In this document: one piece after another, positions 59,232 to 64,000 of the stretch | Position numbering within the stretch: the first letter of the stretch is position 1 | How the letters are laid out: the number at the start of each line of letters is the position of its first letter | Origin: Phlegmacium glaucopus | Lineage: Eukaryota > Basidiomycota > Agaricomycetes > Agaricales > Cortinariaceae | Length of the DNA: 64,000 nt | Assembly: GCA_015039465.1 (NCBI GenBank) | Contig: MU130553.1 | Location: forward strand, 461,676 to 525,675 | Reading direction: 5' to 3' | Notes under the pieces: generated by a model | What the model was told of the DNA's origin: nothing | What the model saw: only the letters and a program-made list of their open reading frames with translations | The model's database searches: none | Translations under genes and position numbers: made by a program

Positions 59232-60593
59232 TTGCGGTCTGATCCCACTGCTGGTACATCAAATTGGAGCCCACCGCGAGGGGTTCTTGTTCATTTTTCC
59301 TCAAAAATTCCAGTCTCTACTTGTCTCACAAAGCGGTCACCGGAAGCTCAACTGGTTACTACAATTTCTTCACCAGAAATCATCCCAGAGGACAGGTTCT
59401 CTTCGCACCCAATAGGTGAACCCACGGCATTCAAGTTAACCCAATCATTCTTGGACAAGCCTATTCCAACGACTGTTTCATTGGTTGAACCTGCTATATC
59501 ACCAGAGCCGGTTATGCCTTTAGCGGTGGTTTCACCAACTCCAGTTACGCCTGATAAACCAATCGCCAAATTCCCAGTTAAACAGCCAATTTCAGACTCT
59601 TCCACGCCAGTACAAGTTCCTGCAGCTTCGTTTGTTTATCCCACAAATATATTGGACTTATCATTTATGAATTCGCAACCTGACGAATACATGTACCACT
59701 CTCGAGTAGACATGAACACGTCCGCAGAGGCTGGAGATTCACAGCATGTTTCTCATCAAAACAACGACCTATATTTGCTGCTCCCAGGCAAATCTACGGC
59801 ACCATTCTTCAATAAGACGAAGCCTCACGAGTTGTCTCACTTTTTCGAATATTTGGAGCAGTTGTATGCTAAGTTTGGAGTGAGAGATGAGAGGAGGAAG
59901 AAGGAGTGTATGGTGGGGTATACAGATTGGGAGACGGAAGGTTTTTGGAAAGTGTTTGAGGAGTTTGGAGATCCTGTAGCCACATATAACGACCTTAAGG
60001 CCACTGTAATACGCATGTATCCTGGCAGTAACGACAGCGACCTCTACACTGTCCGTGATATGGATTTCCTAATTGGCGAGAGGCAGCGTCTCGGGATAAT
60101 GACTAGGGATGAGTTGGCGGACTTCCATACGAAGTATATCATATTGACGCAGTGGCTTATCAGCAAAGGCTATATTGGCAAGCACGAACAACAGCGCGGA
60201 TATATGCAAGCTATACCACATGTCCTGATTCCTGCAGTAACCACCAGACTTCAGATCACTCATCCACATCACAATCCTTTGTTACCCTACGGAGTGGGAG
60301 AGATCTTCGAAGCTACACAGTTCGTGTTACAAAGCTCCTTGAATTTCTTGCCGGCGTATTTCGCGCAACAACAACCGTCCCAGCCAGCACAGCAGCAAGT
60401 TGCTACCGAACATACCTCGGTTTCACAGCCAGCAGGTCCCGCAGAAGGGGGAGAACTTGGCACATTATTCGCGGAGCTTCGCGGCCTGTTGTCAACAATG
60501 AGGTCAGGAGGTGGATTTTTAGAATTTTTCCTTCAGAAATACTTTTTGTGTTTTCATGAGAAAAATTATTTGGAAATGACAAAACATGTCTAA
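59232..60593 (+). mobile_element. Gypsy-type retrotransposon gag fragment
   Basis: A 453-codon open frame that starts without an ATG (first in-frame Met near residue 92). A Pro/Ser/Thr-rich N-terminal third is followed by capsid-like gag sequence: FFNKTKPHELSHFFEYLEQL, GYTDWETEGFWKVFEEF, RDMDFLIGERQRLGIMTR, DFHTKYIILTQWLISK and LPYGVGEIFEATQFVLQ. This matches the gag part of Agaricomycete Ty3/Gypsy elements as I know it. After MRSGGGF the frame runs into unrelated AT-rich sequence. No zinc knuckle, protease, reverse transcriptase or integrase follows, so the element is truncated. Confidence 0.8.
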
Positions 60594-61029
60594 AAATAAG
60601 TTTTTCTAAGGGAAACACCACCCAGTGCCAGCAGTGTGTGCCGGTTTTATACCTTGTCCCTTTGACCCACAACACCCTCCCCAAAGTGGTTAACAATATC
60701 ATCTGTAGTTTGCAGGGAGATTAAATTACTAGGAAAATGTATGTCTGCCAGCATGTTTAACAAGTTCTTTAGTTGCATATTATCTTCTACCTATATTTCT
60801 GTTTCATGCACCGTATAACTCTGAAAGATTTTGTTGAATGTTTTTTTTTGTTAGTCTGACCCTGGTCTCATTCCTTCTTGAGCAAAGATCATTTCGTGAG
60901 TTATTTGTTCATTGCTTAGAGCATCATTGGTTGACCTTCCATTGTTGGATACTTTTAGAATCTACTTCTCAACGAACCCACTGGACAGATTGCGCAACAA
61001 ATTGGGGTACATTTTTTGTGTGGTTGTGA
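60594..61029. other. Spacer left of the hAT-type element
   Basis: No gene seen. It ends in the 8-bp target site GGTTGTGA (61022-61029). Confidence 0.5.
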
Positions 61030-62690
61030 TAGGGATGCCGAAGTTCAGTTCAGTTCGGTTCGGGACCCATTTTCTCAGAACCAGAACCAGAACCACTTAG
61101 GAAAACTAGAACCAGAACCAGAACCAGAACAGAACCAACAGAACCAGTTCTCTTGGTTTGGTTCTGGTTCAGAACCAGTTCAAACCATAAGAACCAGTTA
61201 AAAATAGACTTTTGTTAGGATATCACCAATTAGACAAGAATTTTTCATTTTAAGTTTTATTTTCTAAAATTACACCTTATTTATAAATATATCTTAAAAG
61301 TTGAGGCCAGAAGTTTGTAGTATTGGTGTTATAACCATGCCATCACTAATAGCAAACATGAAAAGAAAAAGTACTATTGTTAGGGAACACTCAGTTTTCC
61401 ATCCAATCAGTCCAATGACTTTCAGTCTTTCACATGAACACCCAGACCCAATGAGCTTCACACCCAAACCCAAACCTAATTCCAAAACTGTGAATTCCAC
61501 CTTACCAACAAACTTAGTTCCCCTCTCATTTCTACTCCTTCATTTTCATTTGGCCCCAACTTTCACCTGAGTACCTGAACATGACCAGTTCAGCCCAAAC
61601 TCTAAATTATTTTTTATAAAAGGTCTAAATTGGTTACCTCTTATTCTAGATAAATCAGTGAAAGGTAAAACTAATAATATTAATAATGAAATACAAACTT
61701 GTCATTTTTCATTTATTCTGGTATTGTACCACTTATCATTTTATTATTTTCACATGACACTATTTGATTATTTATTTTCCATAACTCCATCATCTCTATA
61801 TTAGTACTTAAATCCCCCCTCACTTTAGCAGGGATCCTTATCCTTTCCTCTTTGGATCCTCTGCTAGGTGACAACTATAAATTGGATTCTTGCAATATGA
61901 GTATATTAATAAAACGGTAAACCTGAAGTTATAAAGTAAATGAGACATGTTATTGATTATGTACTATGCCAGACCAAAGAATGATGTACTTCTGATTGGA
62001 AATATATAGTGTTGGTGACTTGGATAAATATTTTCATTATAGATACAGGTACAATGTGTCATTTAACATGCAAATAAGTAGATATCCTTAAGTATTTGCC
62101 TTGGGATAAAGTGGTTCAGAACTAGGGAATGTCACGGGTTTACAAACCCATACGGGTTGGTACCACGGGCGCCTGCGGGCACGGGCACGGGTTGCAACTT
62201 TGTAACCCCTGCCTAACCCGTACCCGTGACACGGGTTTGATGGATGTCCCGGGATTTGCCGGTCAGTGTGATTAAGTCACCTGCGGTTGATTTACTACCA
62301 GTAAATACAAAGTAAATAATAAATTAATAATTAATATTAATTATAATGTCGGTTTTGGACATGTACCCATCCACGGGTTATATACCCTCGGGTTTTTGCA
62401 AAACCCTCACCCGTGCCTGTCAAAACCTGCACCCGTGGACGTGGGTACGGGTTTTGATGGGTACGGGTGCGGGTTGCCCTGGAAAACCCCAGGGTAGCCC
62501 GTGACATTCCCTATTCAGAACCGGTTCAAACCGGTTCAGAACTGGTTCTCAGATTTCTGGCCAATCCAGAACCAGAACCAGAACCAGATGGCTGGGGGTG
62601 AACCAGAACAAGAACCGAACCAGAACTGCGGTTCGGTTCAGCTGGTTCTGGTTCTCTGGACTGGTTCAGAACTGAACTTCGGCATCCCTA
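61030..62690. mobile_element. Non-autonomous hAT-type element, 1661 bp
   Basis: Left end TAGGGATGCCGAAGTTCAGT (61030) is the inverted repeat of the right end, ACTGAACTTCGGCATCCCTA (62671-62690). The flanks carry an exact 8-bp target duplication GGTTGTGA (61022-61029 and 62691-62698). Subterminal arrays of (CAGAAC) at 61075-61195 and 62515-62660 are in inverted arrangement, as in hAT elements. No transposase ORF is present. Confidence 0.92.
62123..62513. mobile_element. Nested hAT-type MITE, 391 bp
   Basis: Inserted inside the larger element. Ends are TAGGGAATGTCACGGG (62123) and CCCGTGACATTCCCTA (to 62513), with an exact 8-bp duplication TTCAGAAC at 62115-62122 and 62514-62521. The interior is built of CACGGGTTT/ACCCGTG subterminal repeats around an AT-rich core. 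Confidence 0.95.
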
Positions 62691-62698
62691 GGTTGTGA

Positions 62699-63814
62699 TG
62701 ATGGACATATGGAAGGAGCTTTTATTTTTTTTGATAGTTGCATACAGTGAAACTTGTGATGAAAGCATGGAATGATAATCCTGTGAATGGTACACTAATT
62801 GACAGAGGATGTTCTTCAATACTTGTACATCTCTCATCCACCCTCCTCCTTCTCAACTAACCACAACCTTCCAACCCCAGATTCCACCCTGACTTCCACC
62901 AACCCCCAATCCCAAATCCAACGTGAAATGATGCAATGTGTGCGAGACTGGCCCTAGGCCTCCAGAGTACCCAGCCAACTTGAACACTCGGTTCTTCAAC
63001 AACTCAGGAAAGAATTGGTAAAGAATCACCAGAATGTGAGATGTGAAGGTGAAGGTGGCGGTGCACCGGCTGCTCAGGGATCATTTGCGGAGGGACAGGC
63101 TCATCATAATCCTCTCCTCATCCATATAGAGGTGGCGGTGGAGGCGGTGGATGGTAAAAAGTTAAAAAGCCTTGAAAAATCTTCGTGTACAACAAGTTAC
63201 GAGGGAAAATAAAGTGTACTGTATGTATATATAATACTTTGTCCGACGTAGTTTTCTTCTCTGCCTTTCTAAATTTGTACACTGGCAATACTACTTTTAT
63301 CTTTCACTTCCAGGTTTTGATGACTACATGTAGTTCTTCCAAGTTTCAGCGGCCTCCAAGATTGTGATTGTGAGAAGAGATATTAGAAGCTGGAGATAAT
63401 GATATCGTTGACCATTTGTTTGTGGACCACAAGGCGACGACGACCGACAACTCAGCTGAGTCTACATCAGTGGTACCTAGTAAGAATATAGCTTTAGACC
63501 TTCCTCTCACCCCCTCCCGCTCTTGTTTCCTTTCAGATACACAGTATGGCTTGAAAGTTGCCGAGCTTCTTCATTCCATCGTTGTTGATGATGGTGTTAC
63601 GTTGATGAGTACATGTCGGGCAGGACCAAACTTGAAATTTGCACCGAAACAAAGTACTGAAAAAAAAAACAACAAGAGTACACGGGACATATATATGAAG
63701 CTGCATGCAAGAGTCTTTCATGAGCCAAACATGCTGTAATTCTGAGCATTGCAGCTAAGCTTGATCGTATCAACTCAGTCTTCATTAATTCATCCATCCA
63801 CTACAGCACAAAAA
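62699..63814. other. Spacer, no supported gene
   Basis: A 107-codon reading at 63416-63739 (+) is unrecognised. A (GGTGGCGGTGGAGGC)-like stretch lies near 63130. Nothing else seen. Confidence 0.4.
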
Positions 63815-64000
63815 TCATGCCACCTCCCAAATGTCTGGACCGACAAGCACATGTGGCTTAGCCCACTCGATTGACTCATCAACAACAATCTCCTTCTCCC
63901 TCAAAGTCTTCTCGTCCTGGCCTGCTTCAAGGACGATTATCAGTGCGAGATGACCGTCTTCCATCGGATCGGCTGGTGGATTGTGTTCCTTCGCTGCAGT
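63815..64000 (-). CDS. C-terminal fragment of an unrecognised gene
   Basis: The minus strand is open from the window edge to the TGA at 63815-63817, giving 61 codons: TAAKEHNPPADPMEDGHLA..., then LREKEIVVDESIEWAKPHVL and DIWEVA. Composition is protein-like and acidic. No family is recognised, and the gene continues to the right of the window. Confidence 0.45.
   Translation of the reverse strand, partial: TAAKEHNPPADPMEDGHLALIIVLEAGQDEKTLREKEIVVDESIEWAKPHVLVGPDIWEVA

Overview
The window looks like nuclear DNA of a mushroom-forming basidiomycete (Agaricomycetes). Genes carry many 45-80 bp introns with GTRAGT...YAG borders, and several families are typical of that group: a FunK1-type kinase, a DUF4246 protein, a fungal GT1 glycosyltransferase, and tyrosine-recombinase, hAT and Gypsy elements. 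I saw no bacterial features, rRNA, tRNA or CRISPR.

Layout. 0-1.7 kb: C-terminal end of a HEATR5/Laa1-like HEAT-repeat protein (+). 1.7-6.2 kb: repeat-rich spacer with a TIR element, tandem degenerate repeats and a duplicated 3' end of the next gene. 6.2-8.6 kb: electron-transfer-flavoprotein:ubiquinone oxidoreductase (-). 9.3-11.5 kb: UDP-glycosyltransferase (+). 12.7-13.4 kb: dual-specificity phosphatase (-). 17.3-19.2 kb: DUF4246 protein (-). 19.8-20.7 kb: decayed HGH1 pseudogene (+). 21.8-24 kb: FunK1-type kinase with an apparent frameshift (-). 27-28.2 kb: unrecognised spliced gene (-). 28.7-33.9 kb: two tandem flavin-dependent monooxygenase genes (-). 35.6-37.1 kb: unrecognised coding segments with two strong hairpins. 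37.4-38.8 kb and 44.2-47.3 kb: a truncated and an intact copy of a large unrecognised membrane protein. 40.7-41.6 kb: frameshifted histidine-phosphatase pseudogene. 54-62.7 kb: transposon-rich block with a broken tyrosine-recombinase gene carrying a solo LTR, a broken SAP-domain companion gene, a Gypsy gag fragment, and a hAT-type element with a second hAT-type element nested inside it.

The most unusual signal is at about 47.44-49.26 kb. Neither ordinary strand there has an ORF above about 70 codons. Read as a mirror image (reversed without complementing), the segment holds a complete four-exon, 266-codon gene with canonical introns. The complement read left to right holds the C-terminal end of a second, convergent gene. 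DNA polarity does not allow normal recombination to make such a segment, so an assembly or data-handling artefact is the first explanation to test. The coding content is nevertheless real-looking and cannot be found by six-frame translation.

The recognisable genes are unlinked housekeeping or family-expansion genes. I see no operon-like pathway; the glycosyltransferase and the monooxygenase pair could be tailoring enzymes, but no backbone biosynthetic gene is present.
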